A stretch of 64,000 bases of DNA, taken from contig JAQSDX010000006.1 in assembly GCA_029946125.1 (NCBI GenBank), forward strand, positions 20,796-84,795, in the 5' to 3' direction. Position 1 is the stretch's first letter. Each line of letters begins with the position of its first letter. Below the pieces are notes generated by a model. The model did not search any database. It was not told where the DNA came from and saw only the letters and a list, made by a program, of their open reading frames with translations. Positions 39,936 to 48,186 of this stretch are shown here, piece by piece. Source of the DNA: Candidatus Methylobacter titanis (GTDB lineage: Bacteria > Pseudomonadota > Gammaproteobacteria > Methylococcales > Methylomonadaceae). Made by a program: the position numbers and the translations under genes.

Positions 39936-41666
39936 ATGCGAAAAGCAATCCCAAGGATCAAAGAATTTCCAGATGATGGGCGCATCTGGCGGGTAGATTG
40001 GTTTGGCGGCGTAGAGCGTAATCACATGGTTCCCACTGAACCTAAAATTCAACTCATCATCAGCCCGCTACTGAACGGCGTAACAGACTACGCCGCCTCA
40101 AGTGCGGTCAATCACGAAGAGCGCCGAACAATCAGCATTGGTGTTGGACAACTACCGCTTGTCACCATCGGATCGCTCTGGCTCAACCGCCGCTGTCTCA
40201 ACGAGGCAGCGGGCAAAGATAAAATCTTCCATAATCTCATAATTTCACCTGATACAGTTCGCTTAGTTAAGTCCGATATCAAAGTGGACGGACAGCCTCT
40301 CATACTCAAGCGCTTCCATCAAATCGGAGCCGGGCTCGCAGCAAATTGTCTAGCCATTAAATGGCGTGACGATCCCTACGGCATCATTGTACCTATTGCC
40401 GAGATTATCCGATTTTACTATGCCATCTCTACCGACTTGGCTAAGGCCATCTTTGCCGGCGACTTCCGTCATGACCTTGGCTCGATCGTGAACCCTGCTG
40501 AGTGCGCTTTCATCGAGCAGGAAAAACGCTGTTTGCTCAAACTGCGCAAGGAGTTCGCAGATGCAGACGCTTGGATTATTGGTCGCATTCTGAACAATCA
40601 GGAAGCCTTTGCAGGAGCCACTCTCGTGCATGATTCCATGATCAAGGAGGCTGTGCAAAACAAACCACGCCTATATCCGAAAGCCGCATTCCCTTTCATT
40701 GCTTCAACCAACCTGCGAGCACGGGTGAAGCCAATGCGAACGCCAGATGATAGCGGCTGGCGTTATATCGTTTTCGCCTTGGAACATTGCACCGGGCCGT
40801 TTCCTTTTGATGCAATCACCTGCGATCGAGATAATAGCAACCTGCGCCCAGAAAAAGACGAAGATCTTCCAGACGATCAGAAAAAACCTGCATTTCCGGC
40901 TAAACCGGCTTCTGGTAAGGACATGACCGATGGGGAATTGCAGAGTGACAATGAACCTTCCAACAATATGCAATCGGCAGTCGTTACCCTGCCAGAGGAT
41001 CGTTTTGGTGCATTGTCCAGCATGGAACTGGAAAAGCCAGAAAAAGAGATGTGTCATCACATTAGCGCCGATACTGTTCGCCCCCTCGCTTTGCCAACAG
41101 ATGTACTCGGTACTGGTGATGGCACCTATTCGGACAACGGAGTGACTCCAACAGTGGTAGAAACTGAACGTGTGCGTCAGACTCCTCTACCGGTCAGCTT
41201 CGGAAATTTCGAGGCTATGATACGGTATTTGGATGAGTTACCGGGATACCAGGCTAGAATCCGGCCGATAAAAGACTCCATAGAGCACATTCCGCTGACA
41301 AAGCCACGATGGACTAGACAATGGAGTTACCTGGATTCCGGACGGAAAATCAAGCGCTCAGTAGTAATCGCCGATGTAATTTATAAGCAGCAAGTCTACA
41401 GTTTGGTCGAATTTCAATGGCGTGAAGGGGAGGCGTTCAAACTTGCCTTGATGTCTTTGCCCAGTGGCATACGGACGAGTGATGAGCTGATGAATAAATT
41501 GCTCTATGTGCTGGCCAAAAAAACTGGACGCTGGGAAAATACAAAGCCACTGCCAGCAGATATTCGCCTCGCAACACTAAAACATACATGGCCATGTGTA
41601 GGAGCATACGCTGATGCGGTGACATCAAAAATCCATGTGCTGTTTCAGTTTGGTGATGACAATTAA
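39936..41666 (+). CDS. tnsE: TnsE-like transposition targeting protein
   Basis: 576 residues. The last ~150 residues (YLDELPGYQARIRPI; then RSVVIADVIYKQQVYSLVEF) follow the layout of the Tn7 TnsE C-terminal domain, and the N-terminal RIWRVDWFGG resembles the TnsE start. Between them (about 300-390) is a low-complexity acidic linker. In Tn7, TnsE steers insertion to lagging-strand DNA and conjugating plasmids via the beta clamp. The family call is from pattern and context. Unusually it is at the far end from tnsABC. Starts 50 bp after lipA, in the same direction, so lipBA transcription may reach it. Confidence 0.75.
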   Translation: MRKAIPRIKEFPDDGRIWRVDWFGGVERNHMVPTEPKIQLIISPLLNGVTDYAASSAVNHEERRTISIGVGQLPLVTIGSLWLNRRCLNEAAGKDKIFHNLIISPDTVRLVKSDIKVDGQPLILKRFHQIGAGLAANCLAIKWRDDPYGIIVPIAEIIRFYYAISTDLAKAIFAGDFRHDLGSIVNPAECAFIEQEKRCLLKLRKEFADADAWIIGRILNNQEAFAGATLVHDSMIKEAVQNKPRLYPKAAFPFIASTNLRARVKPMRTPDDSGWRYIVFALEHCTGPFPFDAITCDRDNSNLRPEKDEDLPDDQKKPAFPAKPASGKDMTDGELQSDNEPSNNMQSAVVTLPEDRFGALSSMELEKPEKEMCHHISADTVRPLALPTDVLGTGDGTYSDNGVTPTVVETERVRQTPLPVSFGNFEAMIRYLDELPGYQARIRPIKDSIEHIPLTKPRWTRQWSYLDSGRKIKRSVVIADVIYKQQVYSLVEFQWREGEAFKLALMSLPSGIRTSDELMNKLLYVLAKKTGRWENTKPLPADIRLATLKHTWPCVGAYADAVTSKIHVLFQFGDDN

Positions 41667-41789
41667 TCCAGTCGTATCTAGTTTCTAGCATATTCTGACA
41701 TAGACACTTCGAAAAACCCATGCATCATGAGATAATGATATGGTGGCGATCGGTCAACTAACAGCATAGCCCATAATCAAAGAAACGAT
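41667..41789. other. Spacer between tnsE and the cargo kinase
   Basis: 123 bp, AT-rich, no gene. Must hold the promoter for the kinase/receiver pair if they have their own; no clear consensus boxes. Confidence 0.4.
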
Positions 41790-44174
41790 ATGAATAATCC
41801 AGTTCCTCCTAAGCTTCATTTTGATGTAAGTACAGGACTAAAAAGCGTACTAGGGAGCGAACTTATCACTGATGATGAGGTAGCCATTTTTGAGCTTGTA
41901 AAGAATTCATTTGATGCTGACGCAACACAAGTTGATCTGTTTTTTGGAGATAATCAAATTATCGTCGCCGACAATGGCGTTGGAATGACTTATGACGATA
42001 TTCGCAAAAAATGGCTTTTTGTTGCTTACTCATCGAAAAAATCACCTAATAAACTTAGTGACTTCCGGGATGACATAGCAGAGCGAAGGCATTACGCAGG
42101 TAGTAAAGGAATCGGGAGATTCTCATCTGACCGTCTTGGTGGAGTGGTTAGGCTCCAGACTCGCACAAACTCCGAGGTGTCGGGGCCCGTCCATTCAATA
42201 GTCGTTGATTGGACTCTCTTTGACAATAACCACCTCGACCACTTTGAAAGCATTGGCGTTACTTACACACCTCAATCAACTGGATTTATAATTCCCACAG
42301 AGATTCCAAGACTAAAATTCGGCACCGTCATTACTATTGAAAAAACTCGATGTGTTTGGAATCGAGATAAAATTCTTCGAATTAAGTCGGCACTTGCGAA
42401 ACTTATTAATCCATTTGGTGCGGAGGCAGATGGGTTTCGTATCATGATACACGCACCCTCTGAACAAAAGGCTGATCAAACAGCGCTAATGCTGGCAATA
42501 AAAGAAGATAAAGTAGAAGATCTATCTCCAAACGCTTTGGTAAATGGTGAAGTTGGGAACTTCATTTTTTCTACCCTTCAAGTTAAAACAACTTTCATCA
42601 AGGTGCATATACCCCCTGAAGGGAACTACATTGAAAGTTCGCTTACGGATCGTGGGGAGTTGATTTATCGCATTAGAGAGCCGAACATTTACCCCTTACT
42701 CACGCGATCTGGATTTCAGTGTCAATTATTCTTCCTGAACCAGTCCGCAAAGATGACTTTTGCCAAACGAATGGGTGTGCCATCCGTTCAGTTTGGCTCG
42801 GTTTTTCTATTTCGGAATGGTTTTCGCGTATTCCCAATTGGAGAAGAGGGGAATGATTGGTACAAGATGGATCGTCGTAAGGCGCAGGGTTACGCGCGGT
42901 ATCTTGGCACACGTGATGTTATTGGCCGAATCGATGTTTCCGGTGCTGATAGTGATTTTCAAGAAGCTACCAGCCGAAATGCCGGGTTGATTGAAACTCC
43001 GGCAGTAGAACAATTAAGTAAGTGTTTTCTAGATCATTGTTTAAAGCGTCTGGAGCGTTATGTTGTTCCTGTCACTTTTGTTGATGTAGAAGATAAGCTT
43101 ACTAGTGATCTGTCACGCCTTCTGACAGACCCAGGCCGAGCGCGTGTTACTTCTGTAATAGCCAAGCTTGTCGATAGCGAGGAAGTTGAACTTCTCGAAT
43201 ACAGTAAAAAACTTGTCGGGATTCTCAATGAGCGATCATCTCAATTTGAGGGATCACTGGCGAGTCTTAGGGCGATTGCCGAAAAAACAAAAGATGCAAG
43301 CCTCTTCATGAATATCGAAGAGGCCGAAAAGCGATTTGAGGAGCTGCGCCGATCTGAAGAGTCCGCCAGACGACAAGCCGACGAAGAGCGCAAGGCCAAA
43401 GAAGCTGCACAAGAGCGAGCGCGCATAGCTGAAAAAATCGTCACCAAAGTTACCGCGCAACTCGACGAAGAAAAAAAACGCACACTATTCCTTTCCGCTA
43501 TTTCCACTCTGGATACCGATACAATCCTAAATTTGCATCATCAAGTAACGATCTATGCTGTGGATATACAGCAGCAAATAGAGAACTTTCTTGTAAGAAT
43601 ATCGGGGAAGACATCCGTTGCTCCCTCAGATGTAGTCAATGCACTTGAGCGAATCGCACTCCTGAATCGAAAAGTCATGGGCATATCAAAATTTGCAACG
43701 AAAGCGAATTTCCGCTTGGAATCAGAAATGATAGAAGCAGATCTCGGTGATTACATCGAACAGTACATCAATGACATTGCTCGACAATTCATGCTTGGCC
43801 CTCTTACGATAAATGTCGAAAGTGATCACAAAGGTTATTTGCAGAAATTTAAACCAATTGATGTGTCTGTGGTAATCGACAATCTAATCGCCAATGCAAA
43901 AAAAAGGCATACTCGGGCGACTCAAATTTCGTTCCAAATCACTCACCCTAGCAAGAATACAATTCATATTCTCGTGATAGATAACGGACGTGGTTTTGAT
44001 GAAAAAATAGACGATTTAGGTCGTGTTTTCGAAAAGGGATTTACCATGACTGATGGTTCTGGGCTTGGACTGTTCCATGTTCAGCATGTTCTTGGTGAAA
44101 TGAATGGAACGATTGTGGCAAGCCGCCGTGAAGATCAGACCGGAGCAGTTTTTCTAATTAGGATATCAAAATGA
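41790..44174 (+). CDS. Double-GHKL ATPase / sensor histidine kinase-like protein (cargo)
   Basis: 794 residues, no membrane segment. First GHKL ATPase (about 10-220) of MORC/Hsp90 type: N-box ELVKNSFDADAT (35-46), DNGVGM (61-66), GSKGIGRFSSDRLGG (104-118). A long middle domain, then a charged coiled coil (about 485-565), a possible phosphoacceptor helix with NLHHQV (His583/584, like the LHHRV of HisKA_2 kinases), and a second GHKL domain of histidine-kinase type: DNLIANAKKRH (697-707), DNGRGF (731-736), VFEKGF (746-751), GSGLGL (756-761). It overlaps the receiver gene by 4 nt (ATGA), so the two are one unit. Likely a cytoplasmic sensor that phosphorylates its partner. Confidence 0.85.
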   Translation: MNNPVPPKLHFDVSTGLKSVLGSELITDDEVAIFELVKNSFDADATQVDLFFGDNQIIVADNGVGMTYDDIRKKWLFVAYSSKKSPNKLSDFRDDIAERRHYAGSKGIGRFSSDRLGGVVRLQTRTNSEVSGPVHSIVVDWTLFDNNHLDHFESIGVTYTPQSTGFIIPTEIPRLKFGTVITIEKTRCVWNRDKILRIKSALAKLINPFGAEADGFRIMIHAPSEQKADQTALMLAIKEDKVEDLSPNALVNGEVGNFIFSTLQVKTTFIKVHIPPEGNYIESSLTDRGELIYRIREPNIYPLLTRSGFQCQLFFLNQSAKMTFAKRMGVPSVQFGSVFLFRNGFRVFPIGEEGNDWYKMDRRKAQGYARYLGTRDVIGRIDVSGADSDFQEATSRNAGLIETPAVEQLSKCFLDHCLKRLERYVVPVTFVDVEDKLTSDLSRLLTDPGRARVTSVIAKLVDSEEVELLEYSKKLVGILNERSSQFEGSLASLRAIAEKTKDASLFMNIEEAEKRFEELRRSEESARRQADEERKAKEAAQERARIAEKIVTKVTAQLDEEKKRTLFLSAISTLDTDTILNLHHQVTIYAVDIQQQIENFLVRISGKTSVAPSDVVNALERIALLNRKVMGISKFATKANFRLESEMIEADLGDYIEQYINDIARQFMLGPLTINVESDHKGYLQKFKPIDVSVVIDNLIANAKKRHTRATQISFQITHPSKNTIHILVIDNGRGFDEKIDDLGRVFEKGFTMTDGSGLGLFHVQHVLGEMNGTIVASRREDQTGAVFLIRISK

Positions 44175-45106
44175 GACTTGATTTTAATGTTTTATGGGTT
44201 GAAGACCAAAAGGACAGGGTGATGGCTCAGTGTGAGCAAATTGATTTACTAATCAGGAAAGAGGGATTTCGTCTACAGGTCGAATTTGCCTCATCAATAG
44301 AACAAGCGAATCGTTTCCTATCTGATAACAGCATCTACGGAGACCATATTGACTTGGTACTTATGGACTACGACCTAGGGGCAGGTGGCAAAGGGGATGA
44401 CGGTCTAGTGGAGGTCAGAAACAAGTTCCCGTACAAAGATATCGTTTTTTATTCTTCTCAGACTGACGCTCTTCTTGAAATGGTTTCAAATAAGCGAGTG
44501 CAAGGTGTTTTTTGCTCTCCAAGAGACGACCTCCCTGATACTGTAGTAGGATTATTCGAAGCACTGGTGAAGAAAGTTTTAGATATTGATCATTCGCGCG
44601 GAATAGTTATGGGAGCCACAAGCGATATTGATCACTATGTCAATGATTGTCTTACCACGAGTTTTGATAATAGTGATGAAACTCTTCAAAAAGGGACATT
44701 AAATGTAGTAGCGAGGCACGTGAAAGAAAAAACTAAGAGCTTTCAAAAAGAATTGGAGCGAGTCAATGCGGTTAAGCATGTATCTGAGCTGCTGCAAGAA
44801 TTTCACAACGTATATACAAGTAATGACCGCTTAAGACTTCTTAAAAATATGCTTAAAGATGATGAGTCGCATCAAGATAGCGTCCAGGCAATAACCAACT
44901 ATCTGGATAATACTGTACCCAAACGTAATCAACTTGCTCATGTGCGTGTCAAGATTGAAGGTTTCTCGCGGAAGCTCTTTGATAAAAACAACAAAGAACT
45001 GACAAGCGAGCAGATGAAATCCCTTAGGCAGGAGCTCCTAAAGCATCAAGAACATTTTGAAAAGCTCTCCGAGAAATTGAGTCTTTCCGCACCACAGGTT
45101 GAATAA
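44171..45106 (+). CDS. Receiver domain fused to HEPN-like domain (cargo effector candidate)
   Basis: 311 residues. N-terminal receiver domain (about 1-135): acidic pair E11-D12 in WVEDQ, phosphoacceptor Asp66 in VLMDYDLG, Ser95 in VFYSS. The usual Lys before Pro at the end of strand 5 is Ser (FCSPRDD). The C-terminal ~170 residues are helical with no DNA-binding motif but carry KRNQLAHV (Arg252-His257), which fits the HEPN ribonuclease signature R-N-x3-H. ATGA overlap with the kinase argues that phosphorylation controls the HEPN part. RNase activity is inference; no related protein of known function is recognised. Confidence 0.75.
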   Translation: MRLDFNVLWVEDQKDRVMAQCEQIDLLIRKEGFRLQVEFASSIEQANRFLSDNSIYGDHIDLVLMDYDLGAGGKGDDGLVEVRNKFPYKDIVFYSSQTDALLEMVSNKRVQGVFCSPRDDLPDTVVGLFEALVKKVLDIDHSRGIVMGATSDIDHYVNDCLTTSFDNSDETLQKGTLNVVARHVKEKTKSFQKELERVNAVKHVSELLQEFHNVYTSNDRLRLLKNMLKDDESHQDSVQAITNYLDNTVPKRNQLAHVRVKIEGFSRKLFDKNNKELTSEQMKSLRQELLKHQEHFEKLSEKLSLSAPQVE

Positions 45107-45247
45107 CTATTTGCTGCTGCATTAATACACGACCAATCGTCTCACCTCTGGCGTCGCTCTTCCCTTTGAAAAAGAACTAGTCCAGGAAGAAGTATAAGAA
45201 TGGTGTCGCATTATTATTCAACACATGGTGATATTTCAAGGCCCATA
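45107..45247. other. Spacer between receiver-HEPN gene and vsr
   Basis: 141 bp without a supported gene. No clear terminator after the receiver-HEPN gene. Confidence 0.4.
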
Positions 45248-45654
45248 ATGGTAGATAATCTATCGAAATCGGTTCGATCAAGAGTTCCGGTACCCGTCCA
45301 GAGCTATTGGTGCGTAAGTTGGTCTTTGCCCTCGGATACCGGTATCGCCTCCAGAAACCGAAACTACCTGGGCAGCCCGACCTTATTTTCCCTGGCCGGA
45401 AAAAAGTCATTTTCGTACATGGCTGTTTTTGGCATGCGCATTTTTGGCTTTCGCATGGATGTCCTATTGCACGCGAACCAAAGGGAAAATACTGGGAAAC
45501 CAAGCTTCGAGCTAATCAGGAGAGGGATAATAGGGTTATTGGCTTGCTACGAAACGCTGGCTGGGAAAGCCTTGTGATTTGGGAATGCGAACTCTCAGAC
45601 ACTGTATTTATTCGCGAAAAACTGGCTCACTTTTTAGATCCAATTCGTATTTAG
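45248..45654 (+). pseudogene. vsr: Very-short-patch repair endonuclease Vsr, frameshifted
   Basis: Vsr nicks beside T:G mismatches left by deamination of 5-methylcytosine. The 5' part in one frame gives a Vsr N-terminus (MVDNLSKSVRSRV, from the ATG at 45248). The rest is in another frame: KSSGTRPELLVRKLVFALG, LPGQPDLIF with the catalytic Asp, FVHGCFWHAHFW with its His residues, and LVIWECEL. The join falls at TCAAGAGTT (45276-45284) and the missing length fits a 19-nt deletion. A TTG at 45307 could start a 115-residue fragment, but it would lack the N-terminal Glu. Its 3' end overlaps dcm convergently by 47 nt. Confidence 0.75.
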
Positions 45655-47023
45655 GGCTAGAAAGCTTCGGCCGCTCAAGGCTAGTGCCAGTGATTAACTG
45701 ATTGGCACTGCTTTTTTTAGCTACTTGTATCTCGTTAGTTTTTTGTACTACTATCCGTGATCGCCTCTGTGTCTGGCGTGTTTTCAGTAGTTCACCAATT
45801 GCTGTTGCAAGTAAGGGGGGAACCGCATTACCTACTTGGGTATAGCGAGGACACTCCTGCTTTCGTTGCTTTCCGCCAGTAGTATATTTCCCCTGAAACG
45901 CGAACCAATCCGGGAAAGACTGCAATCTCGCGTTTTCCCTTGCCGTAAGAATTCGCGACTCACTATAGTGGATAATGTCGTCCGGGAGTGTAGTGATCGT
46001 TGGAGATGGTCTATTCGCATTGAGAACCGTGGTCGAGTGCTTCTTTGTGCCAACCTTGGAACGTTCTTCCTTGGACATACAGAAACCTGGGCGACAAATA
46101 GCCTGTACACTCTTGAAATAATTTACCGTATTGACCTTGTGATTGGCGAGACGCCTGCTATTTGGAACTTCCTCCTCTAAACCAAAGCGCATTAGCTTGA
46201 GGAAGGCTGATTGCTCAACCGGGAAGCGGTACGAGGCCTCCATGAACCCCTTCACACTGGAGTCAGTGTTGGGGACCAATGCCTTGTCATTAGCTTCTAA
46301 ATCAGCGATAGCCTCCCTCGTTGTAACGTGACGATCCGTAGGCAATCCATGTGTCAGTAAGAAGTCATGGCGGTTTTCTAATAGCAATTTGAGCAAGTCC
46401 TTCTGCCCCCTCTTTGCACTCTTCATTTCGCACAACATGAGATAGCGCAGGCGATTTTGGGGTACGCCGAAATCGGCGCAATTCACAAGACCACGGGAGA
46501 CATCATAACCAAGATCATTTAACCGACCTGCAACATATTCGGCATAGGACGGTTTCTTCGCGTTCGTGATCAGCTTATCCAGATCGTCTTGGTTTTCGAA
46601 ACGCATATTGAAGCCCGCTACGTTTTCTATTACCAAGAAGCGGGGTTGAAGTAGTTCAACCAGAGTAAGGTATCGCTCAGTCATCTTGTTGCGTGGATCA
46701 GCCGGGTCGCGTCGGCCTGCAGTTGAGAAACCTTGGCAAGGAGGCCCACCGACGATAAGATCAATGCTGCCCCTTAGTCCGATAAGTTGTGCAGCATGGT
46801 TTTCTAGCAGTTCTTCGCAAGTCATTGCCCGTTTGGATAACCACTTGGGCCAGTTAAACTGGTATCTTGTGCCATCGACAAGATTGAAACGTAATGTTTC
46901 GAATGCTAGAGGACTTTTTTCTACCGCGAAGACGCCTTCGCACCCTGCTTGAAGGAGGCCAAGTGACAACCCCCCACAGCCCGCGAAAACATCAATAAAG
47001 CGTATTGTGTTTGGTATCGTCAT
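45608..47023 (-). CDS. dcm: DNA (cytosine-5) methyltransferase
   Basis: 471 residues from the ATG at 47023. All main m5C motifs are present: I FIDVFAGCGGLSLG (near 9-22), IV GGPPCQGFSTAG with catalytic Cys96, VI VIENVAGF, VIII PQNRLRYL, IX RPSPTITTLPDD then RILTARENARLQSFP, X YTQVGNAVPPLLA. A ~60-residue C-terminal tail rich in Lys/Ser follows motif X and overlaps the vsr 3' end. Vsr nearby is the normal partner of such enzymes. No restriction endonuclease is seen, so it looks like an orphan methylase. Target sequence unknown. A TTG at 47029 is an alternative start. Confidence 0.93.
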   Translation of the reverse strand: MTIPNTIRFIDVFAGCGGLSLGLLQAGCEGVFAVEKSPLAFETLRFNLVDGTRYQFNWPKWLSKRAMTCEELLENHAAQLIGLRGSIDLIVGGPPCQGFSTAGRRDPADPRNKMTERYLTLVELLQPRFLVIENVAGFNMRFENQDDLDKLITNAKKPSYAEYVAGRLNDLGYDVSRGLVNCADFGVPQNRLRYLMLCEMKSAKRGQKDLLKLLLENRHDFLLTHGLPTDRHVTTREAIADLEANDKALVPNTDSSVKGFMEASYRFPVEQSAFLKLMRFGLEEEVPNSRRLANHKVNTVNYFKSVQAICRPGFCMSKEERSKVGTKKHSTTVLNANRPSPTITTLPDDIIHYSESRILTARENARLQSFPDWFAFQGKYTTGGKQRKQECPRYTQVGNAVPPLLATAIGELLKTRQTQRRSRIVVQKTNEIQVAKKSSANQLITGTSLERPKLSSPKYELDLKSEPVFRE

Positions 47024-47319
47024 TTCCAAAGCCGCCGTCGGCAGTTAATTATACTTTACAAAATTTTACATGAATGCCAAAAAGATACCAGGTATTTCTT
47101 AATTTTCTTGACCACGTGATGCTGTCTTCTTCGCATGTTGTTTGATCGTTTTTGTAAAAAAATGAGTATTTACCAATGTCAGTCACGGCTAATCAGTTGC
47201 CCAACCACATCAAGATACCACTCAGGTGCGCTATCAAAATCCTTCCCAAGCACGTTGTAACGCACAACCTTATGCTTCCAGGCTGCCCGAAGACGAGAAG
47301 GCCAACGGCTAATCAGCCA
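47024..47319. other. Spacer between dcm and tniQ
   Basis: 296 bp upstream of dcm and downstream of tniQ. Must contain the dcm promoter on the minus strand. Short plus-strand frames here have no family-like features. Confidence 0.4.
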
Positions 47320-48186
47320 TCAGGAGAGTCCCAAAACATGATGCCGTTCGGCAAGCGACCGTATTTCGAAGGCTATATGCTTTTTGGTAAGAGGAATTGA
47401 TGATTGGTTAGTTCTGCCCTGAACATACGCCATCAGTTTGGGCGCACACCTCATTGAGACCATCAAAGCACAAAATTGATGTAATACAGCAAGCTTGGAA
47501 TAATCGAAACCCACCGAGTCAACGGCTCCCCTATCTATCAAACGCAGGGTTCTGCTCCAAGACAAAAACGTTCGCTCATTCCATTTAACTACCGGCACGG
47601 CTGGCGCACAGCCCAGATCGAATCCGCAAAACCAACAATACTGCAACGACGGCCCATCAATTAAATTAGGCCTGCCCAGCTCAAGCCTATGAAAAACAAC
47701 ACCGTTGCCGCAGTTTGGGCAACGATCCCACAGCATCACATCATGCTTGGGACAGAAGGTATAAAACGCAACACGCCACGACCTGCGATAGTAAGGTTCA
47801 CTTCCATCTGCCAAGCACTTTGGGCAAAATTGGAGACCGTATCCTCGCCGTTTCCGATGGTATATCTGTAACGGCAGTACCCAACGCAACTGCCCGGCCG
47901 AGTGGTACTTGTCATAGAGCTTCCCCTCGTAACCCAGCAATGTTGTTTCCCACGCCCGTTTGAGTGGCACACCTGTTTTCGCGCTCATGCTTTCAATTAA
48001 CCAAGCTGGAGCCAAGCGATCGATATCGCGGTTCCACAGTTGGTGATCGTTGCCGAACTCCTGAGCACAGAAAGTTTGAACTTTGAGTCCATTCGCATGC
48101 GCCACTCGCACCAGCCACGACGACAACAGCTCATCACGATAAGGATGTGGATGCGCTGGCCACAACTCACCAGTCAGCATATTCAT
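47320..48186 (-). CDS. tniQ: TniQ/TnsD-family targeting protein (short form)
   Basis: 288 residues; Tn7 TnsD is about 508. The TniQ N-terminal pattern is clear: WPAHPHPYRDELLSSWLVRVAHANG (split here as PYRDELLSSWLVRVA near 15-29), then zinc-ligand groups FCPKC (near 117-121), FCPKHDVMLWDRCPNCG (near 143-160) and YCWFCGFDLG (near 182-191). In Tn7 relatives, TniQ/TnsD binds target DNA or a guide complex and recruits TnsC. Here the C-terminal DNA-binding extension of TnsD is missing. Last gene of the operon, ATGA overlap with tnsC. Confidence 0.88.
   Translation of the reverse strand: MNMLTGELWPAHPHPYRDELLSSWLVRVAHANGLKVQTFCAQEFGNDHQLWNRDIDRLAPAWLIESMSAKTGVPLKRAWETTLLGYEGKLYDKYHSAGQLRWVLPLQIYHRKRRGYGLQFCPKCLADGSEPYYRRSWRVAFYTFCPKHDVMLWDRCPNCGNGVVFHRLELGRPNLIDGPSLQYCWFCGFDLGCAPAVPVVKWNERTFLSWSRTLRLIDRGAVDSVGFDYSKLAVLHQFCALMVSMRCAPKLMAYVQGRTNQSSIPLTKKHIAFEIRSLAERHHVLGLS

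Noticed and set aside
39936..41666. tnsE-like gene as an unrelated cargo gene
   Set aside because: The order of conserved segments in the C-terminal part and its place right at the transposon end fit TnsE better, though a profile search is needed.
45200..45577. 125-residue plus-strand protein over vsr
   Set aside because: Only its first part after 45248 is Vsr-like; the rest is out of frame with the clear Vsr sequence, so it is scored as a frameshifted gene.
47176..47400. Plus-strand frame overlapping the tniQ 3' end
   Set aside because: Overlaps tniQ on the other strand and has no family features.
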